A stretch of DNA of 64,000 nucleotides from Microstegium vimineum (GCA_022036555.1 CM039131.1:37733920-37797919), one strand, 5' to 3'; shown: positions 43,563 to 56,627, counted from the first letter of the stretch. The notes: generated from the sequence alone by a model not told the origin. Program-made: numbers and translations.

Positions 43563-46500
43563 AGATGCTTAGGGTACAGTTATAAAACAGACCATTTTTT
43601 AGCAAAAGGGTTGTGGAAGATGGTATCCAAAATCTGCATTGCTAAAGTCAAGTGGCCGAGGGACCCCGGGGGGGCAACTTTTAGCCGGGCAAAAATAATC
43701 AGCATGTTCGGTTGGCACGATTATACGCTGTTCTGACTGGATTAAGTATTGTTGGCTGATTTCTTGTGAGAGAAAAACACTGTTCTGACTGGATTTAAGC
43801 CGGCTGAAAAGTCAAGCGTACAGGCTGAATGAAAGGCATAGCTAGCGCAGGTGCGGCACTAGACGTACACGTTGCTGGTGAAGACTGAAGAAGCTTTGTT
43901 GTATTCCCCTGTCGGTGGGAACTCCGGCAGCCTTCCTCCAACCCCGATAGGTCGGCCGATAGGTATGAGCGAAAACGAAATAATAATGCCACGTTCCCGT
44001 GGCTGACTGGCAGTTGGAATTGGAACCATTTCGATCGATCATCATCAGTTGCAGTACTGCCGGCCGGACCGGATCGGAGCCGTTTACTGACTCGTCAATT
44101 GGACACTGCATGCTGGTTGATCATAAGCAGAGAGGAGATCTTCTCGCTCTAGGCATAATCCTTGGATGCATGAACGTGAAACTGTAGCTCGCTCCAGAAA
44201 GTACATGAGAGAAACACCAGCCAGAAGCATATGCCTGCCGTACGTAAACAGGCAAATTCCCATCCGCGCGTTTGCATTGCTTGCATGAACATGAATCTTC
44301 TAGTATAGCACTAGTACCAGCATGTCAGCGCGCGCGTCAACCACTCATCTGAGGATGAAGTACAGTTGCTAGATACTAATAAAAATTTAGAACAAAGAAC
44401 GCCAAGTGGGCGGCCGGCTCACCATGCACTTCACTTCATGCCAAGTCCGTGAAATCCAGCCGCAAATTCTCTTTTCGGCCCTCCGATCGTCGCATGCAGA
44501 TCTCGCAGTCGATCGCAGGCATAAATCCGTGACACTGATCTGCTCTAGATATAAGCATATTCTCCCGGTAGATCGTTTGCTTCGCCCGGCCCACAAGAAC
44601 GTACTACACGCGGACTTTCCGCGTTCAATGCAATGCATCTGTCCGATGGAAGCCTTTTCGCGCGCGGTCTCGCCTGCACCAGCAATCATAACGTCCTCTA
44701 ATTATGATACAGAGGGAGTATGGTGGATGCATGATATATTTCAATAAAAGGGCTCTCCACATTCACCCCTAATAAATTTGTAAAGGGTGTAAAATACATT
44801 TTTGAACCTCTAAATTGCATGTCAGCTCGATTCTCAACCTGAACTACGAAACTGGGTAATGGAAACCCTACAACTGTTAAAATCAGATAAATTTTATACT
44901 CTAATTGGTTTGAAAGGTGGTTTCTATTTTAAATAAAATGGAAATGCTTCAAGTGGTGATTTGTAAATTTTTTAAATAAGCAATGTTAAATTTGAGTAAA
45001 TATTAACCGTGATTGCGTTATTACTAGCTGGAGCGACTGGAGCAAGTGCCTACACTTCCGATTTGGATCCTATTCTTCAGGTTATATTTTATTTTTTTTA
45101 TTCCCAGAGGCGAAGCCCTGTTTCGCTGTTGGTCATGTTACTCTTGTGTGCATGGGGCCACTTGTGCGGTACGCGTGCGGCCCAGCTATTTCTTATACAC
45201 GCCAAATGATCGGAACCCACCCAAAGGCAGGCCACATGCGTCCAGGAGCACGTACGCGTGTTGCAAGCCAAGATTCGTGCATTGTTTTGCTGCTTTTTCT
45301 TGTGCTTGGAAACTGCATGGCGCGTACGTGCTCCTGCGAGGCAGCGGGGGGCTCCAGGGCTCCAACAAGACCCGGAAAAAGGCAGCGCAAAACCAACCAA
45401 AACGCAATTTTTGCGACGCTTTTTTCCAGCAAGAATCGCAGCAGCTGTAAGGAGAAAAGTGCCTGAATTCTGGTTTCAACCTTGACCGTCTCTGCTGCAA
45501 AAAGTTCAGACAGTTGTTCTCTGTGTCCTTTTTTCTTTTCCAATCTTAAGAGGCATCCTCTTGTTACGTGCAGAGCACTTCGTGTTAGAAATGGATTCAC
45601 AGTAGATTGAACACCTGAATGGAAATGGCAACCAAAGAGTATCACCAGCTCAGCTGTGTGTCCAATCTATTTGACACATCTGACAGATTTATGTGTCAGT
45701 ACAGCGTCCTTTTCGGGACCGTGTTTCCAAGAAGATTCTGAAATTGGATTGATCTGAAATTCTTCAGTCCTGGATAGCAGGATAGATTTGTTTAGAGCCA
45801 GAGAACCTAATCTATACTAGATATACTGTAGCTAGCTGGCAAAGCAGTGTACTGCACAATGAAGCTAATATAGACCTTAGATTGTGACACAGAGACGAGA
45901 AATAATAAGGAAAAAGATAGATCGCAAAAAGATCGCGAAAAAAGTTCAACTGTGACTCAGATCCAAGTGCGCACAAGGAGATCGAACTGGCGTGTGCCGA
46001 TGAATATACAATCCAGTTCGTTTTGTGATAAGCACGTAGGCCACGAATCACAAAACTGTGGCTTTCTGTTTCTTGTGCTTAAAGCTCACATAATATTGAC
46101 TGATGACTACTTGACTATGAGAGCTCCGATGAATGGAGTATACTGTACTCCGTACATAAGAACTTTGCACATTTATTATTACAGACAAACACAGCCTGCA
46201 ACCCGCTTAAAAATTTACAGCTCTGGATTAGAGAAGTGATTTCACCAGCTGCAGGTAATGACCCTAGTACGGTACTACTGTTCAAACCACATATTCTACA
46301 GTACTACACTAGAATGGCAGAGTGGGCATCAGTCGGCAGGCAGTACGGTGTGGTTGGGCCGAGGCTGGATGGTGCAGTTGGCCACTCGCTCTGCTGTGCA
46401 TAAACAAATGGCATCCCCGGGCGGGCACAGAGAGTGATGGCAGAATAATCCATGGTCCGGAGACACGCCGGGCAAGAATTTGCTGTTCTAGCCAGCTTCT

Positions 46501-46766
46501 CAACAGCCAATACTTCTGTGTCTCAGCAACAGTGACTCTCCTCCGCGGGTCCGCCGCAACCCAGTATGTATACTACAACGAAAGGAAGGTGTCACATTGG
46601 ACAGATTTGAAACTACATTCTTGTCCCTTGGTGCTTCCAAACTCCGAATAAAATAATCTAAGTCGCGTTGCGTGTAGACTGCTAAACCTCATGGAAAGTA
46701 CGGAATGTGATAGTTAAGGCATAGATGATTCTAGTTTTATCTGCCAATTAATTAGAAACACTTATC
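43563..46766. other. Intergenic DNA, no gene recognised
   Basis: Contains MITE debris: a GTTCGGTTGGC...AGGCTGAATG segment at about 43705-43832 with a repeated TGTTCTGACTGGAT, and a Stowaway-like right end ACAGAGGGAGTA near 44710. There is a 16-bp inverted repeat at 45243-45336. The frames at 45046-45645 overlap on both strands without motifs and were not called. Confidence 0.4.
45243..45336. repeat. Inverted repeat with 62-nt loop
   Basis: CAGGAGCACGTACGCG at 45243-45258 is perfectly inverted at 45321-45336. A 16-bp stem with a 62-nt loop can form. Stem length is short for a plant microRNA precursor. Confidence 0.75.
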
Positions 46767-47417
46767 TCTTTCAAATTATAAATTATTCTATCTTTTCTAG
46801 ATACATAGTGTATATCTAGATTCATAAAAAAACTATATGTTAAAAAAGAGAGTAAAGTGAATTGACGGTCTTTAAACTTACGTTGTTGTATCATCTCAGT
46901 CCCTAAACTCGTAAATCGACCGTTTAAGTATTCAAACTTGTTCGGTCATGTCATCTTTGTCATGCAAATGTACCATTTAGGGCCTCAAACTTGTTCACTT
47001 ATGTCATTCCGGTCCCTAAACTTGTTTTAAATCTCATTTGGGTCCAAACAAAGCAATCTAAAAACTTAATATCAAAAAATAATTCATAACTTCTTCATAT
47101 GAAGTCGAATGAAGACAAATTTTATATAAAAATTGTAGCCCTCGACACGGCCTACAACTTTGTAGTTAAAATTTTTTCACTTAAAAATGAAAAAGTCTAC
47201 TTAAACCCCCCCCCCCTCAATTAGGAGGTTATATAGACTTTTTAAGATGTCGTCTTAGCAAAATCATCTTTAAAACCACCTCAGGAGGTTATTTAGATTG
47301 TTTTCAATAGTTTGAAGAGTAGCATACCTAGTTTTATAGGTGAGGGAGTGAAATAGACAAACATCAATAGTTGAGGGGGTTAAATAGACTTTTTCCTTAT
47401 TTAAGATATAGGGAGTA
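46767..47417. mobile_element. Stowaway-like MITE split by another insertion
   Basis: 46767-46845 matches the left half of Stowaway-type elements (TTTCAAATTATAAATTATTC, TTTTCTAGATACATAGTG). The GGGAGTAC right end appears at about 47410. Between them are about 550 bp with repeated GGTCCCTAAACTTG-like phrases and a poly-C tract, a second, unassigned repeat family. Borders are approximate. Confidence 0.4.
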
Positions 47418-48070
47418 CTTACAAGTGTTTTCTTATTTTTGTAGATGAATGAAACACAAATATTTTGCTTGTTTTTTATTCTAATATATAAATGGCTATC
47501 AATTTTTTTGTTGTAAATTAAAAGCAGTATAGTTACACAAAAATCAATGTTTTCAATATTGTGTGAAACCATTGAACTGGTCTTTTCAAAATCTATGAAA
47601 GGCTATAATAGGATATGGTAGGAGCTATTTTATTTAGCAATTTTATAAAAAAAAAAATATGAAGGCCCCTCTTGATTATGCAAGGAAGCAATATAACTAA
47701 TAAGAAAATTTCATTAGCACAACTGCTCAAATACATGTATAAATTCTCTACGAGAGCATGTCTCCATATCTTATTTATTAACATTTATTAAATTAAACGA
47801 GTAAACATACTCATAGTTACGATCAACACTCATATTCATTCAATAATTAAAAAAATAGCATAACAATTGGTAATATCGTAATATAGACCCTATGAAAATG
47901 CTATAGCATCATATTTCGAACCATGAAAAAAAAATAACTACCTTTGCTAAATATAAAAGCTATAACGTAAATAATAAGGGAATTAAACACAAATGGTTAT
48001 GCTTATGCGTGCATATATATATTTTCCTTCCGTCACTTTTTAAAGGCCAAAAGCGTAGCAGCAAGGTTGG
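47418..48070. other. AT-rich upstream region of the P450 gene
   Basis: No gene or clear transposon. It probably includes the distal P450 promoter. Confidence 0.4.
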
Positions 48071-48072
48071 TT

Positions 48073-48079
48073 TATAAAA
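48073..48079 (+). promoter_or_regulatory. TATA box of the P450 gene
   Basis: TATAAAA within TTTATAAAAGGCACCC, 55 bp upstream of the first ATG (48134). A start site about 30 bp downstream would give a short, pyrimidine-rich leader (CTTCTTCGTCTCCCC). Confidence 0.65.
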
Positions 48080-48133
48080 GGCACCCATACTCCCACAAAC
48101 CCACACAGAACCTTCTTCGTCTCCCCTAAGCAC

Positions 48134-51100
48134 ATGCAACCATATCTTGAGCTAGCTTCTCTCTGCCTGCTGGCCACCATCATCATCCCTCTCTCCTCCG
48201 GGACGAACCTTCTCGTCACCTCGGAGGCCATGACTTCCTCCATGGCCTATATAGCTGCCTGTGCCGCGGCATTGGCGGCCTTCGTCGCTCTGCTCCGCTG
48301 GGCGTACCGATGGAGCCACCCCAGGTCGAGAGGCAGGCTCCCGCCGGGGTCCATGGGCATCCCTCTCCTGGGCGAGACGATGCAGTTCTTCGCGCCGAAC
48401 CCGAGCTGCGACGTGTCCCCGTTCGTGAAGGAGAGGGTGAGGCGGCACGGGAGCATCTTCAAGACGAGCATCGTGGGTCGGCAGGTGGTGGTGTCGGCGG
48501 ACCCGGACATGAACTACTTCGTGTTCCAGCAGGAAGGGAAGCTGTTCGAGAGCTGGTACCCGGACACCTTCACCGAGATCTTCGGCCGCGACAACGTCGG
48601 CTCCCTCCACGGATTCATGTACAAGTACCTCAAGACCCTGGTGCTCCGCCTCTACGGCCAGGAGAACCTCAAGGCGGTGCTCCTCGCCGAGACGGACGCC
48701 GCCTGCCGCGGCAGCCTCGCCTCGTGGGCCGCGCAGCCCAGCGTGGACCTCAAGGAAGGCCTCTCCACGGTAATTAAGCAGCTTAGCTAGGTAGTAGAGG
48801 CTCCTGTCTTCAGCTGATGATGCCATTGCCGGCAGCATTTGGTGGGTCCGTCGGTCAGTGTGCTAGCTTACTTATTAACGCGGATCTTTATTTGCGGCTT
48901 CAATTTTCAGATGATATTTGATCTTACCGCCAAGAAGCTGATCGGCTACGAGCCGTCCAAGTCGTCGGAGAGCTTGAGGAAGAACTTCGTGGCGTTCATC
49001 CGCGGCCTGATTTCTTTCCCCGTCAACATCCCCGGCACGGCCTACCATGAATGCATGGAGGTAATTATAATTAATTAATAAGAGCATGCTGCGGTGACGG
49101 TGAATGCAAATTACTAATCTCAGCACAAATAAATTAAATAACCCCGATCGAATTGCATTGCACTGCACTGCACCACCTGTTTTTACATACTCCGTAGTAC
49201 TTACAGTACAAAATAAAGTATTGAGCACGCACACGCACGGGGCACGGCTAGCTGTTGTTCCGTATAGGCTAGCTAGCTGCGCACATGGACTGCACAAATT
49301 CTCAAGCTAAGGAACGAATATACAATTTCGTCATGTTTAATTCTCTGTCGTCGTTGGGCAATGATGAACAACACTCGCATCCGAGTTTTAATTTTACTAA
49401 TCCATCTACAACAACGACAACAGGGGCGGAAGAATGCGATGAAGGTGCTCAAGGGCATGATGAAGGAGCGGATGGCGGATCCCGAGCGGCGGTGCGAGGA
49501 CTTCTTCGACGTGCTGATCCAGGAACTTGGGAGGGAGAAGCCGCTCCTGACGGAGACCATCGCGCTGGACCTCATGTTCGTGCTCCTCTTCGCCAGCTTC
49601 GAGACCACGGCGTTGGCGCTCACCATCGGCGCCAAGCTCCTCACCGAGAACCCCAAGGTCGTCGACGCGTTGAGGGTATGTATGTCAAGATCGAGAAGCC
49701 ATGCAGCATGCATTGCATGTCGATCCGTGTTATTTATTCTGATGTTATCCCTGGTCGATCGAGCAGGAGGAGCACGACGCGATCGCCAGGAACAGGAAGG
49801 ACCCGGATGCCCCCGTCACGTGGGCCGAGTACAGATCGATGACCTTCACCAATCAGGTGAGCCTAGCCCGGACCCTAGCTAGCCTACTACTAGTTCGTAA
49901 CCGAGCGACAACTGTTTTCGAGTTGCTGCATTTGTTAAGCATTGCATGCAAGAATCTTGGAAGCCCGACGCTGCAGCGTGAAAGCGCAAAGCCATAGTTT
50001 GTATTTTTCCTGACCAAGTCCCAGACTTCGAGGTAGACAGATAATCTTACTTAATTAGTGCATAAGAACTACGAACCTGAAGCCTAAAGAATGGAAGGGG
50101 GAATCAAAACTTAAGGCCCTGATTTGGCCGGAGTATAATTTATTTACACTACAGGCAGTTGCGACTAGCAAGAGTTGTGCATGCTCTTGGATGCCTCTGA
50201 AGTAGTCTGAACTCTGAAGCGCCGTTTTCTGAACCCGGCAAGTGCTGAAGAACTGACTGACACCTCTGCTCCTGTCTCTCTCTCTCTCTCTCTCTCTCTT
50301 AAGGTCATCATGGAGATGGTGAGGCTTGCGAACATCGTGCCGGGGATATTTCGAAAGACACTGCAAGATGTTGAGATTAAAGGTACACACCACGAAATGC
50401 ACATGGCTTGGCATGGCATCTCTCTCTGTCTCTCTTGTTCTCCTACAAGAAAAATGTTATCTTGAGCAAGTTGCGTGGAACTCATCTCCGTGCTGTATTT
50501 CTGCGCGCGGCGTTGGAACGCACAGGCTATACGATTCCGGCAGGATGGGGTGTCATGGTGTGCCCACCGGCAGTGCACTTAAACCCTGACATCTATGAAG
50601 ATCCGTTGGCGTTCAACCCATGGAGGTGGCAGGTTCGTCTTGCTCGATCATATCTCGGCAACAGTTTTTGTACTCTGCATCATCTATCGTTCCTATCGCT
50701 CGCGCGAGGTCGTTCAGTCTGTATTAGGTTGCACAAGGGAATGCGTTGTTTGGTTCTATATTAATTCAATCTAGGTAGTATGAAATGCGGTGCTATGATC
50801 TGATTTGCTCATCGAACTTAACACATATTCTCCTCTCGAGTCTCACCATCAAAACGGAGATCACAAACAAGAATAATCTAGCTAACCAACTGCAAGTCTA
50901 CAATAATTGGCAGAGTGATTAATTAGTCCACGATCGGGAGGCTCTGACCCACCAACTTGACCGCAGAGATCAAGAATGAATTCGGTTGGCATCCTTATAT
51001 ATAGTGTATGAGTCCCCGAACCATCGCAGAAGCTTCCTCGCTTAGTAGTTTAACAACAAGGTCAAATTGCAACAGATGAACATGGTGTAGCTCAGTAACA

Positions 51101-51701
51101 AGAGGCAACAACTGTGCGAATCAGCCAACTACATAAACAGACAGATAGTGCTTGATCATCGCACTGTCTGAGAATTTTTTAAATTCTGTAATTGGGGGTT
51201 CAGAGTTCAAATCAGACAATTTCTCTTTCTGAATCCGGTAGCTGAACTGAATCATATGTTATTTCACCGACTGCAAGTAAAAGATAAGACTAAAAAATAG
51301 GGCAAAGTATGATGAAATTCTAGTGATAGAATATTCAGATTTTTTGAAATAAAGGGTTCTAAACTGGTTGTCTTCTGAACAGGGCAAACCTGAAATCACC
51401 GGTGGAACGAAACATTTCATGGCGTTTGGAGGTGGCCTCAGGTTTTGCGTAGGGACTGATCTTAGCAGGGTCTTGATGGCAACATTCATCCACAGCTTGG
51501 TTACAAAATACTGGTACCGTTTCTACATCTGATATAGTGATATACAGCTTCTGATATTTATGCTCTGAAACAAAGAAATCTCATAGTTCTTTTCCCCCCT
51601 AATATCACAGTTGGAGGACGGTAAAAGGAGGGAACATAGTCCGGACCCCCGGTCTCAGCTTTCCTGATGGCTTCCACATCCAGCTTTTTCCTAGAAATTG
51701 A
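48134..51701 (+). CDS. Cytochrome P450, CYP87 (CYP87A-like)
   Basis: This is a membrane-anchored haem monooxygenase of the CYP85 clan. CYP87 members oxidise steroid- or terpenoid-type substrates, but the substrate here is unknown. Exons: 48134-48769, 48911-49060, 49424-49675, 49767-49856, 50304-50382, 50526-50632, 51383-51513 and 51611-51701. All introns are GT-AG and all phases agree, giving 511 residues from the first ATG, or 479 and 475 from in-frame ATGs at 48230 and 48242. The shorter forms fit the usual family length and begin directly before the hydrophobic anchor (MAYIAACAAALAAFVALL). Visible motifs: LPPGSMGIPLLGET, I-helix FASFETTALAL, K-helix EMVR, FNPWRW, and the haem loop FGGGLRFCVG with its cysteine ligand. 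No lesion was seen, so it appears functional. The CYP87A assignment is by recalled family motifs. Confidence 0.92.
50274..50299 (+). repeat. (TC)n tract at the intron 4 acceptor
   Basis: About 13 TC repeats end 4 nt before exon 5 and serve as the polypyrimidine tract of the 3' splice site. Confidence 0.9.
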
Positions 51702-54027
51702 AATTGGCCCTTTTAAAAACCACTGACAAGGTTGTGCATGTAATTAAAGAGTTTTTTTTTAAAACGAAAAGGAGGGGGTGGGGTAGGTCTCTTAGGGGCA
51801 GCACCGCAACAGTAAAGGATTGGAAATCATATACTTAGTCTAGTGTAGTTGTGTTAGGATAGACATCACTAGTTACAAGTTCAGTCATATTACTAGGTAC
51901 TACCTCTAGTCTTTGCAAGAGGTTTTTGTACTTGGTTGTTTGTTTTCCATGTGGTTAGTAATCTACCCATGTGTTGTATGTATATCTGATTATACATGTC
52001 TAATGAAAGAAGAATACAGGAGCTATGCGTAGAGATGTTGTTTGTGGAGCCATGCGAATGGTGGAGTTAATGATTGAAAAACTGAAAATAGCCTAGTATT
52101 TTGGTCAGAATCAGCGGTTACTGTTAAAAAAATTTACGTCCCTCGAGGACTGGGGATTTTTTTAAAAGAAAACGAAGATGAAACGCTGAAATCGTCTCAG
52201 TTAAAATCAGGAGCTGTCATCCCTTTTCTTGCATTAGGTAATGGGAAAGCATTCGAGTAACAGCAAGCATTACCGTTCGTGAAAAGTTCTTTTGCTCCAA
52301 ACGTCTAAGTGTGAAGTGTGCTTTCCCCTGCATAGTTGTTTGAGATATGGCTCCCTTACATGGTGCCATGGTGGTTTGATTTGGCTTGTGGAAGTGCTTC
52401 TCCCTGCATGGTTCTATGATACTAGTAGTAGACAATACGAATCTGACTGAACTGCATAAGGTTGCAGCCAATCTTGGCTGTCTCGACAGAACGGTTCCGG
52501 AGTGCCACAGCTCATGTGTTTCTCAAAAAAAAAAAATGTAACCAGACCAACCCCAGAAGTCATACTTGATCTCTGGATCAGATCTTTAGCAACTGAAAAT
52601 AAATCTTTCAGACATAGGTTCGCTACGCGCTTTTTGTGGCCTGTTACCATCAGTCACCTTTGTTTGCTCCACTGCACAAGTCTGATAATGTCTATTCAGC
52701 TCCGGTAATGGTCAGACTTCAGACTCGATAAATAATGATGAACAAGTGGAATTTGATTATACTGTGTGAGACTTTCTGCAGGCATGTCAGCGACAAGATC
52801 TCTCGGGCGGGAACATAATCGGAGGGTAGAGATCCTGTTATCCAGCAGCTTAGCTTGACCGTCTGGTCTACTCATTCCGATGACTGCATAGCCCCGCCAA
52901 CGGCGGGCATCTCTTATTTTCTTTCGTAGTGGTAGACTGGAAGATGAGCCTCGTCAGAAGGTCTTCGTAGTGATCCTGCAACGGGTTGTTGTTAATTTGC
53001 AGCCACTTATACTGGTGTAGAAGCTGTTGTAGCAGATGCAGATTTCACTCTGCTTATTCAATTCCGAGATCTTGCTTTGTTTTTTTTTTTAACATAGACC
53101 TTGCTTTGTTGATGGGCTAGTAGTGGAAGCAAAATAGTGGTCGCAGTTTTTAGGGGTTTTTTTTTAGGGTAAATAGTGGTCGCAGTTGATGAAGGCCCGT
53201 AGCTGCTGTTGATTAAGGCCCGTAGCTTACCCTTGCACACAAGAAGCACTCGCGCTTGGGCCAGGCCGACCAGGTCCGCAAAACGGCCCTTTTGACCTCG
53301 TTAACACAAATGCTGCTGGGCTGCACGCCAACGTGGGCGGTCTGGAGCGAGACTTCCGGAGGCAGAGACGGCTGAGCTAGCCGAAGGCCTGAAGTAGTGA
53401 AGTGCGGAAGAGGAATGGGTCGAACGGCGGAAGCCCGGAATGAAAGTTTGGCGGTGCGCGGCGGCACGGTACAGGAGTCCATTAGGGCCTGTTCGTGTAT
53501 CAACTCAACCTGACTCGCATGGAAAGAGTCTGCCTCATGGTAGCCAGGTCCGGTGCATACAAGTTCGTGGTGTTTGGTTACCTGTTTGTACGAGTCAAGC
53601 TGTCTCGAGACAGGTTGCATGAGATAAAAATATATAAATAATTCATCGTAATATCATTTATTATGGACAAATATTATTTTGTGGCCAATACTCAGGTACT
53701 CCGGTTACCTTGCAGGAGGTAATATCTTAAATCAAATCTGAATCGTTGATTTTTCTAAACTTAATAGTTTACTAAATAAATTAATAAATAAAAAACCAAA
53801 AAATAAAACACCATGCGGCCGGTAATGACGGAGGAAACCCCGCTTTGTTTCCTTCTCGCACGGGCGCACGACGCTGCATGTGTCTTCCTCAAATGTCGCT
53901 TAGGTGTATGGCGCAGCCGCCACACTTAGACGACGCAACCCGAGGGAGGCTCCGTCGCCGCAAACTGCCCCGCTCGACACCGTCCCAGACAAAAGTCGAC
54001 TAGAGTGACTGCAGCTCGTTCCGGCGT
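51702..54027. other. Downstream of the P450; no further gene recognised
   Basis: Probably includes the P450 3' UTR. The segment 52780-53060 has balanced composition and follows an acceptor-like CTTTCTGCAG, so an untranslated exon is possible but unsupported. Near 53480-53640 a GGCCTGTTCGTGTATC segment resembles MITE debris. Confidence 0.4.
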
Positions 54028-54135
54028 GGGACGGATACAACTTTTTTTTAAAGCAAAAACTCATGAAACCCGGTATTCAGGAGTTTTTGCTTAAAAAAAA
54101 AGGTGTTGAGGTTGTTGGTAGTTTGGGACGGATAC
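54028..54135. repeat. Small foldback between direct repeats
   Basis: TTTTTTTAAAGCAAAAACTC (about 54042-54061) is followed by its near-perfect inverse GAGTTTTTGCTTAAAAAAAA (54081-54100), and pairing can extend into the loop. The hairpin lies between two copies of GGGACGGATAC (54028-54038 and 54125-54135). Confidence 0.75.
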
Positions 54136-54561
54136 GGATGGCGCGAGCATCAGAAGACCGGACAATCCGATCCGTGGGCATGTCCCCTTGCTGCTTTGTG
54201 TTTTTTTTACTGATGACATCGGCGCAAAGCGATAAGGGCGCGCTCGGCAGCGGCAGCAAACATCAAAACCGAGAGTCCGACATGCTATAGTAGGACAGGT
54301 TTTGCGTCGTCAGCCTTCCTTGAGCCACCGCTTTCGGAGTCAGCCGTGGATTGGGTTTGCTCCTGCCGCCTGACCTCTACTACTCTGTCTTTGTGCAATG
54401 ATTAGGTGTAGTAGCTGATTATTGCAACATTTTTTTTTAGAAAAAATGAAGATGGCACTTTGTCAGAGGTACTATCAAGCCGGGAAAATGCACGATTCAG
54501 GGAAGGGATAGTCAAAATACAGTAGTACGGAATCTAAAAAATACAGTAGTACGGGAAAGAG

Positions 54562-54863
54562 GGTGTGTTTAGATCCTCCAACTTTTCACAACATTCCATC
54601 ACATCGAATTCCTATTTCCCGTCACATCAAAATACCGACGTATATATAGAGTACTAAATATAGATGAAATAAAAAACTAATTACACAGTTTTGAAATAAA
54701 AAACTAATTACATAGTTTTGTTGTACTTTGCGAGACGAACATTTTAAGCCTAATTAATCAATGTTTGGACAATTATTATCAAATAAAAACAAAATTACTA
54801 CAGTGTGACATGACAAGTGCTACATGATTTTTTTCACCCTATTTTCAGGATCTAAACAGAGCC
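54562..54863. mobile_element. GTTTAG-type MITE
   Basis: It starts GGTGTGTTTAGATCC and ends GGATCTAAACAGAGCC, an imperfect inverted pair. It contains TCCCGTCACATCAAAATACCG and a GCGAGACGAA block found in the Harbinger-like MITE at 38185, and an internal duplication of AAAAACTAATTACA. The TSD is not clear. Confidence 0.65.
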
Positions 54864-56302
54864 GGAGACATTTACCAAGAGACTTGCTGGGTCAACTCGA
54901 AGCATAATCGGATTCTGCAGCGAAGTACTCCTAGTCTAGATTAGGCAATAGCTTGGCAATAGAATGGGATTGATCGACAGATTACTAGCACTATCGTCCG
55001 TCTTCCTCTGGGTCTCTGGCCGTGCATCACGCCTGCACTACAACCCACCACTCGACAGTCTGCACGCATGGCATGGATCAGGCATGCAATGCCCGTGGAC
55101 CAAACGAAGTGGTCGCTCCTCAGCTCACGGTTTGAGGTCTGGGCAACAGGAAATACTCGCAGTGGTGCTCTGCTCTCGCTGAGTTGGCTTCGATTTGGCT
55201 GTCGCTTGCGCCAGGGGCAAGGGCAACGCCTTTCGGACGTACCGAGGCCAACAACCAGAGGATCGCTCAACCAGGTCATCAGTAATGATCATCGCTCCCG
55301 TCTTTCATGACGGCAACACCATCTATCCATCGTACTAAGCCAAAGCAAACCTTTAATCGTACCGCCAATCCACCGTCCTCAGTCACGAACTCACAATCAT
55401 TACATCGCGGATTCGCAGCAGCATGCCGCACGGCCACGATCGCAGTTTGACTGTGATTAGCCATGTTCCCCACCTTTTTCCCCTTTATTTATAACCGATG
55501 GCTACTAAAAAAAGTGAAGATTTGTTGGGCCAAGAAGGCTGCGGCCCGTCCAAATCGTCGCGTTCTCCAGAGAAGCGGAGCGGGCTGGCGTGCCAATGAC
55601 AGATCCCAGCGTAAGGCAGGCCCAGATAGGTGACGCCACCATAGCAACGGCAATCCAGCCGTCTACTGTACTGGCAGGATCCTGATTCATCAGGCCCCAC
55701 AAGCCAGCCAAGCAGGAAGGAATCCGGCAGTCCGTCCACGTGACCATCCTGCACCTGCCTGTGCTGCCCCCTTTCCTCCTCTATAGCCTTTCGCGCGCTC
55801 ACGCCACCCACGCCCTCTCTCTCTCTCTCCACGACAGGCTAAAACGAGCCGATAGGCCTGCCTGCCCGGGTAGGCTTGTGCTGTTTCCGGGGCAAAAGCT
55901 GGCACAGCCCCCGTCACATCCCGGTGCCCAGCGGTTCGTCGTCAGCATCGCTACAGTCTCGGCGGCAGGCAACAGAGGACGGGAGCGAAGCCAGCGGCGG
56001 AGCACCAACGAGAGGACGGCCCCCACAGGGCACGTGGCGCCGCAGCAAGACGATCGGCGCTGGATCCGACGGCCGACGGGCGTGGAGTGTTGGCGCCCCG
56101 TGAGGGACAAACGTCGCTCTGGTCCCCCGTGTGAAGAAGAACCAACCAGCTGGAGAAGGCGTCACGGAGGCGGGGGATTTTCACTGTTGCTAATATGGTC
56201 TTTACTGTCATAAGTGGGCCGTTGAGGAAATGCTTTTCCCGGCGATCTGACTTGTTCGAGGGAAGCAACAGTAGAGCAGGACGATGATCAGAAGGGTTCA
56301 GA
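54864..56302. other. Intergenic, GC-rich in part, no gene recognised
   Basis: 55740-56200 is GC-rich with CTCTCTCTCTCTCC, and has overlapping frames on both strands but no domain. It could be the remains of a promoter and first exon. Confidence 0.35.
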
Positions 56303-56627
56303 GTAGGTGTTTGTTTTCCCATATGATAAAGTTTAGCCACAACCAATGTTTGACACCTAATTCCGTGTATTAAATATAGATTAATTATAAAACTCATTAC
56401 ATAGATTAAGAATAATTTACTAGACTAATCTATTAAGTTTAGTTAGTTGTGCTACAGTAAACATGTACTAATCATAAATTAATTAGTTTTGATAGATTCG
56501 TCTTGTTAATCACTATACTCATGTGCAATTAGTTTTATAATTAACTAATATTTAATATTCATAGTTAGTATTAATATTCAATGTGACACGGACTAAATTT
56601 TAGCCATCGGATCCAAATATCCCCTGA
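56303..56627. mobile_element. MITE-like element (GGTGTTTG ends)
   Basis: The left side GTAGGTGTTTGTTTTCCC and the right side GGATCCAAATATCCCC are loosely inverted. The interior has the grass-MITE features TGTGCTACAGTAAACATGTACTAAT and GATAGATTCGTCTTG. Borders are approximate. Confidence 0.5.

Noticed and set aside
42964..43572. 202-codon plus-strand frame
   Set aside because: Contained almost entirely within a delimited solo LTR; no domain seen.
48152..48838. 228-codon minus-strand frame over P450 exon 1
   Set aside because: Antisense shadow of a GC-rich exon with strong P450 homology on the plus strand.
55740..56213. 157-codon frame in GC-rich DNA
   Set aside because: No homology recognised and comparable frames exist in other phases. 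Composition alone explains it.
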